DNA from: Infirmifilum lucidum | GTDB taxonomy: Archaea; Thermoproteota; Thermoprotei; Thermofilales; Thermofilaceae | NCBI RefSeq assembly: GCF_014876775.1 | Contig: NZ_CP062310.1 | Coordinates: 558,001-622,000, forward strand | Length of the DNA: 64,000 nt | Reading direction: 5' to 3' | Shown here: piece by piece, positions 1-8,391 of the stretch | Position numbering within the stretch: position 1 is the first letter of the stretch | Layout: each line of letters starts with the position of its first letter | The notes under the pieces: model-generated | The model's database searches: none | What the model was told of the DNA's origin: nothing | Seen by the model: the letters and a program-made list of their open reading frames with translations, nothing else | Program-made: the position numbers and the translations under genes

Positions 1-485
1 ACCTTCTTGCCGTAGAGATCCTCCAGCTTGGAGATCTGGGCATTCTTCAGCGTCACTACTACACCCTTGCTCGCGAAGTAGTACGGGAAGGAGAAGTCCA
101 CGACTTTCTCTCGCTCAGAGGTCGGCGTAATGTCTGCTATGGCCATATCGATGTTCCCGTTTTTAACGGCCTCTATCAATGCCGAGAACTGCATGTCTTT
201 GATCTCTAGCGAGACACCTAGGGCCTTGGCAATCCTCTTTGCAATCTCGATGTCTATCCCAGCGAAGTTTCCGTTCTTGTCTACGTACTCGAACGGAGGC
301 CAGTCTGCTGATGTCCCTACTACCAGTTTTCCGCGAGCCTTTATCTTGTCGATATAGCTTGCCTGTTGCGTTGTAGCCCCATGCCATAGGGGGTATCCTA
401 GCCCGATGCCGAGTAAAAGTCCTATGATGAAGACGGCGGCAAGTGCTATTTTGTTTATTTTATTTGCCTGGGTCTGCATAAGCAT
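1..485 (-). CDS. ABC transporter amino-acid substrate-binding protein, 3'-truncated by window
   Basis: Periplasmic-type solute-binding protein (SBP family 3) that would deliver polar amino acids to an ABC permease at the cell surface. The first 161 codons are inside the window; the C-terminus lies beyond position 1. A hydrophobic N-terminal segment (about residues 7-28) serves as signal or anchor. The SBP fold then starts with GKLVVGTSADWPPFEYVD and FAGIDIEIAKRIAKALG, followed by IDMAIADITPTSERE, all typical of family 3. Two ATGs are possible (485 and 479). I chose 485 because a GGGGGTG Shine-Dalgarno-like stretch (495-501) sits 9 nt upstream. Permease and ATPase genes are not visible. Family confident, ligand inferred. 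Confidence 0.85.
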   Translation of the reverse strand, partial: MLMQTQANKINKIALAAVFIIGLLLGIGLGYPLWHGATTQQASYIDKIKARGKLVVGTSADWPPFEYVDKNGNFAGIDIEIAKRIAKALGVSLEIKDMQFSALIEAVKNGNIDMAIADITPTSEREKVVDFSFPYYFASKGVVVTLKNAQISKLEDLYGKK

Positions 486-606
486 TTTTTGCTACACCCC
501 CTTTAAAAACATTTTCATTTAGTAACTATTTTTCAATCTATTAAAATAATTGATATTTTAGCTTTTCCTAGAAAAGCATAAAAAGCCTTTCCAGTGCTAA
601 CCTCAG

Positions 607-1281
607 ATGCCTAGAGATAATGTGGTAAAGTACGTCAAGCTAGCTCTGATCTCGAAGCCTTACATACTTGAGTCGATGAAGCTTGGCATCGTGAACTACT
701 CTGCGCTGGCAAGGATGCTACACGGGGAGGTCGAGAGGCTCTCTGGTAGAAAACTCACGCAGACAGCAGTGAAGATGGCGGTGCTCAGGGCCTCGAAGGA
801 GCTCATGGACGAGGGCGCTGGCGCCAGGAAGCTCGCCCTCGCGCTCGTCGGCAGCGAGATTAAGGTCGTAGACAACCTGTGCGTTCTATCGATAGACCCT
901 GGGAAAACCTCCAGCGTTCTAAACTTGCTTCGAGAGACGTTGCCGAAGAACAGGTACCTCCAGCTCGTCCAGGGCGTTAGTGCTACGACTATAATCGGCG
1001 ATGAGGAGTTTCTCGGAGAAATCTATAACTCCCTGGAGAGGAGAGACGTTAAGCAGTTCTTGAGAAGGCAGTCCGCGATCATATTGACCGGTTCCCCTGA
1101 GATACTCACGACGCCGGGTGTAGTCTCGGTGGTATCCATGGCTCTCTCAGTTAGGGGGATTAATCTGACGGAAGTTGTATCAAGCTATAGGGATCTTATA
1201 TTTGTCCTAGGTTCCGACGAGGCCCCAAGGGCATACAATATAGTTAGAGACCTTGTCATAAGCTTGAAGTCTCTCCTTTAG
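607..1281 (+). CDS. ACT-like domain protein, probable regulator
   Basis: Function not recognised with certainty. The 224-residue protein begins with a helical segment (about 25-75, SALARMLHGEVERLSGRKLTQ) that resembles a helix-turn-helix. It ends in a beta-alpha-beta region (about 155-222, IILTGSPEILTTPGVVSVV then GINLTEVVSSYRDLIFVL) that looks like an ACT ligand-binding domain. Such archaeal proteins are presumed small-molecule sensors. A CATAAAAAG TATA-like box centred near 582 is 25 bp from the ATG, implying a leaderless message. The 3' end overlaps the convergent Mrp gene by 26 bp. Organisation resembles the HTH-ACT protein at 41452. Confidence 0.6.
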   Translation: MPRDNVVKYVKLALISKPYILESMKLGIVNYSALARMLHGEVERLSGRKLTQTAVKMAVLRASKELMDEGAGARKLALALVGSEIKVVDNLCVLSIDPGKTSSVLNLLRETLPKNRYLQLVQGVSATTIIGDEEFLGEIYNSLERRDVKQFLRRQSAIILTGSPEILTTPGVVSVVSMALSVRGINLTEVVSSYRDLIFVLGSDEAPRAYNIVRDLVISLKSLL

Positions 1282-2137
1282 GCCTAGGACTAGCCTTGAG
1301 AATCTCGGCTACTTTGTCTGCCAGGTCGAGCAGGCTACGCGAAGCCTCGCTCTCCGGGTATGCTAGGACGAACGGCACACCGTTTTCCACGGACTCGTTT
1401 ATCCGGGGGTCTATCGGGATGTCTGCTAGGACTCTCACGCCCGTTTCCTCTACTAGGCGCGACGTGCCAGCCTGGCCGAAGATGTAGTGCCTGGTGCCGC
1501 AGACGGGGCAAGTGAAGTGGCTCATGTTATTGACGATGCCGAGTAGTGAGACGTTGAGCTGTTTGCAGAAGGTTATGGCCTTCTTAACAATTATTCTCGT
1601 GAGGTCGCTTGGTGTAGTTACGACGATAGCCCCGCTTAGATCCTTGATCAGCTGGGCAATCGTGAGGGGCTCGTCGCCTGTTCCAGGGGGCAGGTCTACG
1701 AGAAGGAAGTCGAGCGGGCTCCAAGCAACCATTGACAGTAGCTCGCGTATGAAACCGGTCTTGAGGGGGCCGCGCCAGATGAGGGCTGTTTCCTCGTCGG
1801 GTAGCATTAGATCCGCCGATACAACCCGAACACCCCCAACACCCACAATGGGCAGTAGACCGGCCGGCCCAGCGTACATCGCCTGGCCATGAACCCCGAA
1901 CATTTTGGGTATTGACGGCCCGTGGACGTCGGCGTCGAGAACCCCCACCTCGAACCCCTTACTCGCTAGAGCCGCCGCCAGGTTAGCTGTTATAAAACTC
2001 TTCCCAACGCCTCCCTTCCCGCTGAGTACAATCAATTTGTATTTTATCTGGCTTAGCCTCTTCCTAGCTTGCTCCTCCTGCTCTCGAGCCTTCCTCAGAG
2101 CCTGTAACTTGAGCTCGCGCTCTTTCTCAGACGACAC
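1256..2137 (-). CDS. Mrp/NBP35 family Fe-S cluster carrier ATPase
   Basis: P-loop ATPase of the Mrp/NBP35/ApbC family, which binds and transfers Fe-S clusters to apoproteins in the cytosol. The deviant Walker A GKGGVGKS is at about residues 40-47, the VLDADVHGPSIPKMFG switch region follows, LLVDLPPGTGDEP is the Walker B segment, and a CPVC pair near residue 213 is the cluster-binding CxxC. The 293-residue length is typical. A basic coiled N-terminal extension (about 35 residues) precedes the core. A CTTATATTC box near 2163 lies about 26 bp upstream of the ATG, so the transcript is probably leaderless. The 3' end overlaps the convergent ACT-like gene. Confidence 0.92.
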   Translation of the reverse strand: MSSEKERELKLQALRKAREQEEQARKRLSQIKYKLIVLSGKGGVGKSFITANLAAALASKGFEVGVLDADVHGPSIPKMFGVHGQAMYAGPAGLLPIVGVGGVRVVSADLMLPDEETALIWRGPLKTGFIRELLSMVAWSPLDFLLVDLPPGTGDEPLTIAQLIKDLSGAIVVTTPSDLTRIIVKKAITFCKQLNVSLLGIVNNMSHFTCPVCGTRHYIFGQAGTSRLVEETGVRVLADIPIDPRINESVENGVPFVLAYPESEASRSLLDLADKVAEILKASPRPKGETSSL

Positions 2138-2309
2138 ACCCTCTCGACGGGGTCGCAGAATATAAGTTTTCCCTCATTACCTTTACTTGTCCCGCCACCT
2201 CTGGAATCGCATACTCGCTACCCTTTGGCTCTTCCTGAAGCTGCAGCTGGAGTGACAGACAACCCAAGATCACCGTAGGAAGAGCGGGGCGCTATGCGGG
2301 CGGCACACG

Positions 2310-2873
2310 TCAGTAGAACACCATGAAGAGTGCCATTACAATCATCGCCCCCCATATAACTGCATTCCAGTCCAGAACCTTCTTCCCGTCAAGGGGGCCT
2401 ATGGGGAGCAGGTTGAAGAAGGCTATCCAGCCGCTATAGTTTACGACTATCCTCGCAAAGGATCCTCCCGCAAACAGGCCGACTGTACCTAGGAGAATGT
2501 TCGTCGCAGGCCCTGCAGCTGAGATAATCCCGTTCTCCCTCCTGGTTATACCCGTACCCGTGTAAATGTAGACTGTTCCGGGCGCGATGAACTTTATCGG
2601 TATGAGCGGGATAGCGGATAAGAGCGTGATGAGAAAGAACTCCCACAGGATAGAGTACCTGGCCGGGTAGCCGTAGTACTGCGCCACGAATTTGTGTGCC
2701 AGCTCGTGGGGGACGTAGATAAGGAAGGCCAGCGTCAGTAGCCGTAGAATGTTTAGAGTGTTTAAGGCATAGAAGCACTGGCCGGCTAGAACTGCAAATA
2801 CTGCTAACGTTGCAAGAGTCAACTCCTGAACCTCGCGCGGGTAGAAGGCTTCACGCGCCACGCTGTATGTCAC
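2310..2873 (-). CDS. M50-family membrane zinc metalloprotease (site-2-protease-like)
   Basis: Integral membrane protease of 187 residues that would cleave substrates within or next to the membrane. HELAH (about residues 56-60) supplies two zinc ligands and the catalytic glutamate. LLPIGPLDGKK (about 156-167) carries the third-ligand aspartate motif of site-2 proteases. Four or more hydrophobic segments surround these. It has no PDZ or CBS domain and belongs to the short archaeal type. GTG start. Reading on a second minus frame at 2434-2778 is a shadow. Substrate unknown. Confidence 0.88.
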   Translation of the reverse strand: MTYSVAREAFYPREVQELTLATLAVFAVLAGQCFYALNTLNILRLLTLAFLIYVPHELAHKFVAQYYGYPARYSILWEFFLITLLSAIPLIPIKFIAPGTVYIYTGTGITRRENGIISAAGPATNILLGTVGLFAGGSFARIVVNYSGWIAFFNLLPIGPLDGKKVLDWNAVIWGAMIVMALFMVFY

Positions 2874-2977
2874 TGCCTAAAGATTTCATATTCTTTTCTG
2901 TCCGACAAAACGCATGCGCAGAAAGAGTTAAGCCATTACGGGGAGAGACAGCATGAGAGAAGAATACGCTTGGAGAA

Positions 2978-3427
2978 CTAGCGTTCCAGAGGTATTTTAT
3001 ACGGCTTGAGCTTCTCGATTTCTCCCAGCACTTTCCTTATGAAGGCTTCGACGTACGCCCAGCTTACACCCTTCTGGCTTAACAGCTCCCTCACATAGTT
3101 CTCGGTTTCCCTGTAACTCTTGAACTTCTCGTTCAACTCCCGCCAGGGGATTCCTTTAAGGGCCTTGGAAAGCTTGGAGTCAAATGGGAGCACTCCTTTG
3201 AGCATGAGAAACGCTATAGACGGGTAACCGAGATAACCGCGGTAGACGGAGCCGTTGTCGTCGGAAGCTATACCGAGCCCCCCGTCCCAGACAACCCTGT
3301 AGACCCTCTGGCCGTCAGACCCCGTTACGCGCGCCTCTCGCTCGCCCGTGAACTCTATCCTACCGTCCCCTATGCACCCGAGCGCCTCTAGAACCTTAAC
3401 TCGCGGAGGCAACTTCCAGTACTCCAC
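2978..3427 (-). CDS. Conserved-looking hypothetical protein
   Basis: Not recognised. This is a 149-residue soluble protein without signal or membrane segment. The first 75 residues look beta-rich (RIEFTGEREARVTGSDGQRV); the C-terminal half is helical and charged (WRELNEKFKSYRETENYVRELL). GTG start at 3427, with a CTTAAAATAC TATA-like box centred near 3454, 26 bp upstream, so a leaderless promoter supports both the gene and the start. It sits between the M50 protease and the nitroreductase gene in the same orientation. Confidence 0.7.
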   Translation of the reverse strand: MEYWKLPPRVKVLEALGCIGDGRIEFTGEREARVTGSDGQRVYRVVWDGGLGIASDDNGSVYRGYLGYPSIAFLMLKGVLPFDSKLSKALKGIPWRELNEKFKSYRETENYVRELLSQKGVSWAYVEAFIRKVLGEIEKLKPYKIPLER

Positions 3428-3476
3428 GTGAGTACTATGTCCGAACGTGTATTTTAAGGCTCCGCACGGATACGCG

Positions 3477-4571
3477 TCAGGGGGCTGGCCTGCCTAGCGG
3501 CATCAGGTACAGGGGGTCTTCGACGCCGGTTACCCTCGCGATGTTCTCGTCGTTAAACGCCCCTATGGCTACCGTGCCTAGGCCGTCGTGCGTAGCGTTT
3601 AAGTATATGTTCTGTCCCACTATTCCGCACTCTACCTCGGCCTCGTAGCCTCTGCCGGCTAGGATAATAACGGCTGGCGCTCTAAGCACGCTCGTCTGGC
3701 GTAGCGAGTGCCTCCACAGGTCTTCTGAGACGTCTCCCAGTTTCACTGGCTCAAGCTCACCGGTGCTTGTCTCGAAGTAGTAGACGCCCGGATCAAGCCC
3801 CTTAACGCTCTTAGTGAACACGTAGGTCTCTACTAGGTAGCTCCCGAAGATCTTGGGGTAGGGTCTCCCGCCCTCAATTACATCCCCGGTAGACCACTTG
3901 AGTAGCGTCAGTAACTGTTCCTCTGACAGGCCCTCCTTCTTAAACGTCCTTATGCTAGACCTTGAAGCTATGACCGCGTCTAGGGGGGCGCCACGCTCTA
4001 CCAGGAACCCCTTGCAGTGGTCGCGGGCCTCTCGTACTTCTACCTCGGCTACTCTAGCCTCCCCGACAACGCCCTCAAGTCCTATGTTTACGACCCGGAC
4101 ATTATAGGCGAAGCCATGGCTCACCAGCGAGAGGAGTAGGTTCTGCAAGGCGTGGCCGATCTCCTGCCTCACGTACCTGTAGCCTCTCGAGCCGTAGAAG
4201 CTCGTAGTCCTCTCGCTCACGCTGTTTATGGCGAAGCCCTCGAAGCCCACGCTGGCGCCCTTTACAGGCTCAAGCACCGATCTACACGGCCTGTACCTGT
4301 AAACCCCGTAGTCAACGGGCAAGAGCTCATTCCTAGAGTACAGGTATACCTCTAGCGGGTAAGTGGCCCCCGCCGAGGGGACTGTCCTAAACCTGCCATC
4401 CCTGCACCCTTGCACATGGAACAGTATGCGTGCCACCCCCCTGACGTCACACGGAGAGCACTCCAGTGGAGTGTTGTTAGCTAGGCACCACAGGGCCTCC
4501 CTGAGTGAGGGACGATCCCGTACCTGAACTTTAGGCAAGCTATACATGTTAGTACTAGTATAGGAAAACAT
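3477..4571 (-). CDS. SagB/ThcOx-type tandem nitroreductase-fold protein
   Basis: FMN-dependent nitroreductase-fold protein of 364 residues, about twice a single domain. The C-terminal half (about 190-364) has the family opening ASRSSIRTFKKEGLSEEQL, a DPGVYYF segment and the closing GLGTVAIGAFNDENIARVTGV. The N-terminal half (about 15-180) keeps a weaker copy (GVYRYRPCRSVLEPVKG). SagB/ThcOx enzymes oxidise azolines in peptide natural products, but many archaeal homologues stand alone and their substrates are unknown. No precursor peptide or cyclodehydratase gene is visible nearby. Start uncertain: ATG 4571 or ATG 4547. Confidence 0.8.
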   Translation of the reverse strand: MFSYTSTNMYSLPKVQVRDRPSLREALWCLANNTPLECSPCDVRGVARILFHVQGCRDGRFRTVPSAGATYPLEVYLYSRNELLPVDYGVYRYRPCRSVLEPVKGASVGFEGFAINSVSERTTSFYGSRGYRYVRQEIGHALQNLLLSLVSHGFAYNVRVVNIGLEGVVGEARVAEVEVREARDHCKGFLVERGAPLDAVIASRSSIRTFKKEGLSEEQLLTLLKWSTGDVIEGGRPYPKIFGSYLVETYVFTKSVKGLDPGVYYFETSTGELEPVKLGDVSEDLWRHSLRQTSVLRAPAVIILAGRGYEAEVECGIVGQNIYLNATHDGLGTVAIGAFNDENIARVTGVEDPLYLMPLGRPAP

Positions 4572-4726
4572 GTCAAACGAATAATATTTTTTGCTGAGGT
4601 GACTGGCCCAAACGCCCAGGCCCCCGGGAATGATCCCCTTCCCTTGCTCCCTGGAGCACGGCTCGCGGAACCGTGTTGAGCTGAGAGCCTAACAAACTAT
4701 ATTTTCACCGAGATCTAAGGATAGGT

Positions 4727-5302
4727 GTGAAGCTCTACCTGGCCACGTCTAACAGGCACAAAGTGGAAGAAGTTGCCCTTGCCCTCGCCCGGTACGGCGT
4801 CGAGGTCGTGGCAGTCAGGGCGGAGAAGCTGGAGATCCAGTCGAGAAGCCTCGAGGAGATAGCCCTGACGGCGGCGAAGAACCTCCGCGAGATGGACGCC
4901 CCCGTGGCAGTCGAGGACGCCGGACTCTTCATCCACGCGCTGAAGGGTTTCCCGGGCCCCTACAGCCACTACGTCTACGACACCATAGGGATACCGGGCG
5001 TGCTGAAGCTCCTCGAAGGCGTGGAAGACCGCAGGGCAGTCTTCGTCTCCGTGATCGCCGTCAAGACTCCCGACGGCAGAGTGGAGGCGTTTAGGGGCGA
5101 GGTAGAGGGGAACATAACCCGCGAGCCTCGCGGCACCAGGGGGTTCGGCTTCGACCCGATTTTCCAGCCCCTAGGCGCCGACAAAACTTTCGCCGAAATG
5201 AGCGTGAATGAGAAGAACGAGTACTCCCACAGGGCCAGGGCAGCGAGAGCCCTGGCAGAGTGGCTAATGAAAAACTTTCAGGCCACTAGTAGGATAGAAT
5301 GA
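4727..5302 (+). CDS. XTP/dITP diphosphatase (HAM1/RdgB family)
   Basis: House-cleaning nucleotidase that hydrolyses ITP, dITP and XTP to monophosphates, keeping deaminated purines out of nucleic acids. The 191-residue length is typical. TSNRHK (about 7-12) binds phosphate, EDAGLFIHALKGFPGPYS (about 67-84) is the family signature, and GFGFDPIFQP plus SHRARAARAL close the active site. GTG start. A TATA-like AACTATATTTT (about 4695-4705) lies about 27 bp upstream, pointing to a leaderless message. Confidence 0.93.
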   Translation: MKLYLATSNRHKVEEVALALARYGVEVVAVRAEKLEIQSRSLEEIALTAAKNLREMDAPVAVEDAGLFIHALKGFPGPYSHYVYDTIGIPGVLKLLEGVEDRRAVFVSVIAVKTPDGRVEAFRGEVEGNITREPRGTRGFGFDPIFQPLGADKTFAEMSVNEKNEYSHRARAARALAEWLMKNFQATSRIE

Positions 5303-5349
5303 AGATGTTCTAGTGCACTGTGTGTAGAGAATAAATACCCCTTGTGCAG

Positions 5350-5440
5350 GTTATTGCAGGGGCCGCTGAGGGGGCGGCAACCTCACCCGGGGTAGCGGGA
5401 AAAGAAGCGCCGCCACTCCTGCGGCCCCCTCTTGCACTGG
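5350..5440 (+). ncRNA. Candidate structured ncRNA with possible pseudoknot
   Basis: A GC-rich non-coding block lies between two convergent genes. AGGGGCCGC (5358-5366) pairs with GCGGCCCC (5421-5428) over 8 bp. Inside, TGAGG (5367-5371) can pair with CCTCA (5381-5385), leaving a loop whose GGCGGC (5373-5378) is complementary to GCCGCC (5409-5414): an H-type pseudoknot. CCCG (5386-5389) pairs with CGGG (5396-5399). An AATAAATA box (5330-5337) sits about 25 bp before the outer stem, as expected for an archaeal promoter. No known RNA family was recognised. A bidirectional terminator-like function is an alternative. Strand inferred from the TATA box. Confidence 0.5.
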
Positions 5441-5445
5441 AAAGA

Positions 5446-7893
5446 TTATGGAGGGACTACCGATGGGGTGTACTTCTCCAGGAACATGGGTGTATAGACG
5501 TACGCGTTTAGCCACCCATCAGTGCCTGTTCTCCCAAGCCAGCCTGTCCCGGTCAAGTTATAAGCGAAAATCACTGTCTGGTAATTCAGAGTCAAGCCTT
5601 CATTGATTTCAACGCTTTGATCCCACCTAGCGATTTGAAAGTCAGCACTGCATAGAGGTATGTAGCCGCACATGAACGATGAAGTGGCTTTTTGTCCATA
5701 TACTCTCTTATACCAGTAGTCAAGTGCTTTTTTGTTGAATATTATCGCCTTCCCAGACTGGCTACCCCACTGGGAGATCAGTATCCCGGGGTAATATCCA
5801 GTAAACGTCTGCCGCTGGGTGGATGCAACAGGAGTGCCATCGGTCGAGTTTTCAGGGTATTTTCCTGGGTATGTGAGGTATGCAAAGTACCCGAAGGTTG
5901 TGCCCCAGTCTGGAATATTGGGTTGTGACACACCTGAGACTTGGACTGCCCAGTACCCGTAGCCCTCCTTATCCCCGTTCCAGTAGATATACGTTATCAT
6001 TGGGAGGTAGTTTGTACCGTTAGTTATCTCCACTAGCGTTATTATGTGGTAGTAGTCGCTCCTGAGGAGCCCCTCTGTTATGCCACCTTTCTTCGTTAGG
6101 TCATATATATTTGCGACCAATGTTGTATTTAGGAGTGCGAATATTCTTATCGGCGCAGGATAGCCGTACCTAAGGTACCTGTAAAATATGCTCCAGATCC
6201 CGTAGGGGCGGTAGCTAGCCAGGTACCATATCTGACCGCCGCATTCAATGTTCGTCCCGAAGCCGTGTATGTTTACAGGGCCGTAGACTGTTTTGCCGTC
6301 TGGGCTACGTAGGTTGATTGCTGCAATTCCCCAGTAGTGGAGGTGGTAGTCTGGGTCGAAGGTGGGGGTACAGGGGTTCGTGCTTGGGGTTATAGCCTCA
6401 AAGCCCCGTGCAACTTTGTGCTCCATATCGAGGAACTCCAGGTCAAATAAGGGGTGCATTACGTCCTTGTACCTCGGGTCTCTGTCGGGCCCAACGTATC
6501 TTATCCTTGTTGTAAAGTTTACAGGGTTTGCGTCGAGGTCATCGTCCCACCAGAGCAGGACGAACTGTTGTCGTATGTCACGCCCAGGGAAGGAGATCTG
6601 GAAGACTAGCGTTGTGTTGAAGCGCGTCCCGGCGAAGAAGTCCATCTGGGGGTCTGAGAGACCGACTGGTAACCGGATGCTGAGCCCGTGCCAGTTGAGA
6701 ACTGTCCAGTTCTCGTACTGTACCGGTATAAGCGTTAGGCTGCCAAGTGTCCCGTCTCGGGTAGCGTTGACCCTTATTTGCTTCATGGGCATGAGCGGGA
6801 AGGGTGGTAACCTTACGCTCTGGACGGGTAGTTTCTGGCCGAGCCAGTACATGGAGAGGTTGGAGGTGAGTTCAAGGGTGTAAACCTCGAATGGAGTTTC
6901 TAATGGCTTGGAGATACTGGAGCTAGTGGAGCTGCTTTTGAAGTAGTAGTAGAGCGTGTCCGGAGTGTTCTTCTGTACTCTGAAGCCAATGTAGTTGTAT
7001 GTCGAGGCTTCAACAAGTATGCCTCTCTCGTCGGAGACCACTACCATGACGGGAATATACTGCTCTCCAGTTACGGGGTCTTGTAACTCTTCAACGTAGG
7101 GCTCGAACGTTATAGTATAGTTGCCCATGCCGTCGTAGCGGACATCTCTTATCACCGCCCTGAGCCATCTCCCAGTATAAACGTTGCCGGCTCTTTCAGG
7201 GTAGTATATCTCGACCCATCCTTTCGCGAGGAGGTTCCCGTAGTACTCCCCCCGGTCGAACAAGACGTTTATTGTGATAGAGACATTTCCAGGTGAGGTA
7301 TCCGACGGAAGACTGTATCTTACGGGTGTCCTGTATACCCTAACTGTCAGGCCTGCGAAGACGTCTGACTCCCAGTTGTAGAGCCCTAGTGCTGTGAGGT
7401 TAATCTTTAGCTTTGCATAGGTATAGGAGCCGGATGACGGCAAGTACCAGTAGCCTTTCATCAAGTTGTAGACTGCGCGGGATCTGTTGAGGTACTTGGA
7501 GACGTCGAGCCTTTCTATACTGTAAGATATCTGTATCCCGTATTCTGCATATGCTTTTGTGACTGCCTGCCTCCAGTACTCCAAGAAAGACTTTGCCACC
7601 ATTCTGGCAACCGTAAAGTTGTGCCTGTTGTAGTAGCTCATCCCCAGACTACTGAACCGTTCCATCAAGTCAGAGAAGCGAGTATAATTAAAGTAGGCCC
7701 TCGTTGCTACTGCGAGCATAGCAGCCAGGGCTCTCTGGAAGTCACCCGTGACCGAGGCTACAATCTCCCTGGCTACAGGCGACCTCATCTTAAGGAAAAT
7801 CGTGTGTACATGGTAGACCATGAGGAGGACAGAAATGACGTAAAGTGCTATCAGGAGTATCGCTGTGACGACTATCTGGGCTCTTCTCTTCAT
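5446..7893 (-). CDS. Large membrane-anchored surface protein of pilin-like cluster
   Basis: Protein of 815 residues with one N-terminal hydrophobic helix (about 6-28, after MKRRAQ) and a long outward-facing region rich in Tyr, Asn-x-Ser/Thr sequons and beta-strand-like stretches. No catalytic motif is seen. It is the last gene of a five-gene minus-strand run whose first member is a type IV pilin. The size suggests an adhesin or tip or cap subunit (inference). The start follows the upstream stop by only 4 bp, so co-transcription is likely. Function not established. Confidence 0.75.
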   Translation of the reverse strand: MKRRAQIVVTAILLIALYVISVLLMVYHVHTIFLKMRSPVAREIVASVTGDFQRALAAMLAVATRAYFNYTRFSDLMERFSSLGMSYYNRHNFTVARMVAKSFLEYWRQAVTKAYAEYGIQISYSIERLDVSKYLNRSRAVYNLMKGYWYLPSSGSYTYAKLKINLTALGLYNWESDVFAGLTVRVYRTPVRYSLPSDTSPGNVSITINVLFDRGEYYGNLLAKGWVEIYYPERAGNVYTGRWLRAVIRDVRYDGMGNYTITFEPYVEELQDPVTGEQYIPVMVVVSDERGILVEASTYNYIGFRVQKNTPDTLYYYFKSSSTSSSISKPLETPFEVYTLELTSNLSMYWLGQKLPVQSVRLPPFPLMPMKQIRVNATRDGTLGSLTLIPVQYENWTVLNWHGLSIRLPVGLSDPQMDFFAGTRFNTTLVFQISFPGRDIRQQFVLLWWDDDLDANPVNFTTRIRYVGPDRDPRYKDVMHPLFDLEFLDMEHKVARGFEAITPSTNPCTPTFDPDYHLHYWGIAAINLRSPDGKTVYGPVNIHGFGTNIECGGQIWYLASYRPYGIWSIFYRYLRYGYPAPIRIFALLNTTLVANIYDLTKKGGITEGLLRSDYYHIITLVEITNGTNYLPMITYIYWNGDKEGYGYWAVQVSGVSQPNIPDWGTTFGYFAYLTYPGKYPENSTDGTPVASTQRQTFTGYYPGILISQWGSQSGKAIIFNKKALDYWYKRVYGQKATSSFMCGYIPLCSADFQIARWDQSVEINEGLTLNYQTVIFAYNLTGTGWLGRTGTDGWLNAYVYTPMFLEKYTPSVVPP

Positions 7894-7897
7894 TCTG

Positions 7898-8389
7898 TCA
7901 CCCCGCGAACCCCAGTGTTAAAACTATGTAAATTACCATGCCTCTAACCTTGTCTGGATCACTAGTAGCGACATAAGTGTAGGTTACAGACTCCGACTCG
8001 TACAACTGTATTCTTGAGAAGTCAGAGTTCGCTACAGAGCCTAGTTTTACGAAACTAGTTGCCCCAGAGGCGGGGTTAAAGTCAACCCTGTATATGGTCA
8101 TATTGAAGACAAGCTCTGGTGGCAGGCTAGAAGACACGAGGAGGCGGAGATCGTCTATCCAGCCCTTGTTACCCGGGTTTGTAATCGCCCTACCTACAGT
8201 TCTCTCGTATACTCCGGCAGTTGCCATGTCGTTCAACAGATTATAGGCAAGCCTCCTCAAGTCGGTAGTCTCGCGGATGTAAGTGCTCTTCAACGGTCGG
8301 GTAAAAGCCATGACCATGAGTATGACTGCCACAACCATGAAAGTAGCCAGTACAGCCTCTACTATTCTGACTTGCCCTCTTCTCCTCAT
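7898..8389 (-). CDS. Small pilin-like membrane protein
   Basis: A 163-residue protein starting MRRRGQVRIVEAVLATFM, a short basic head then a hydrophobic helix (about 8-32), followed by a small extracellular domain. The shape resembles pseudopilins or minor pilins. I chose ATG 8389 because it follows the upstream stop (8392-8394) directly and places the basic residues ahead of the helix; an upstream ATG at 8413 would overlap the previous gene by 22 bp. Fourth gene of the surface cluster. No recognised function beyond topology. Confidence 0.68.
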   Translation of the reverse strand: MRRRGQVRIVEAVLATFMVVAVILMVMAFTRPLKSTYIRETTDLRRLAYNLLNDMATAGVYERTVGRAITNPGNKGWIDDLRLLVSSSLPPELVFNMTIYRVDFNPASGATSFVKLGSVANSDFSRIQLYESESVTYTYVATSDPDKVRGMVIYIVLTLGFAG

Positions 8390-8391
8390 CG

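Noticed and set aside
163-387. Minus-strand 74-codon frame inside the solute-binding protein gene
   Set aside because: Different frame from the clear SBP coding sequence; shadow with no recognisable features.
2434-2778. 114-codon minus-strand frame within the M50 protease
   Set aside because: Lies in another frame of the protease gene, whose motifs are intact.
4572-4726. GC-rich hairpins (CACGG...CCGTG) between the nitroreductase and dITPase genes as an RNA gene
   Set aside because: Only short local hairpins and no well-placed promoter; more likely part of the divergent promoter region.
5350-5440. Known RNA families (SRP RNA, RNase P RNA, thiamine riboswitch) for the structured element
   Set aside because: The conserved cores of these RNAs were not found.
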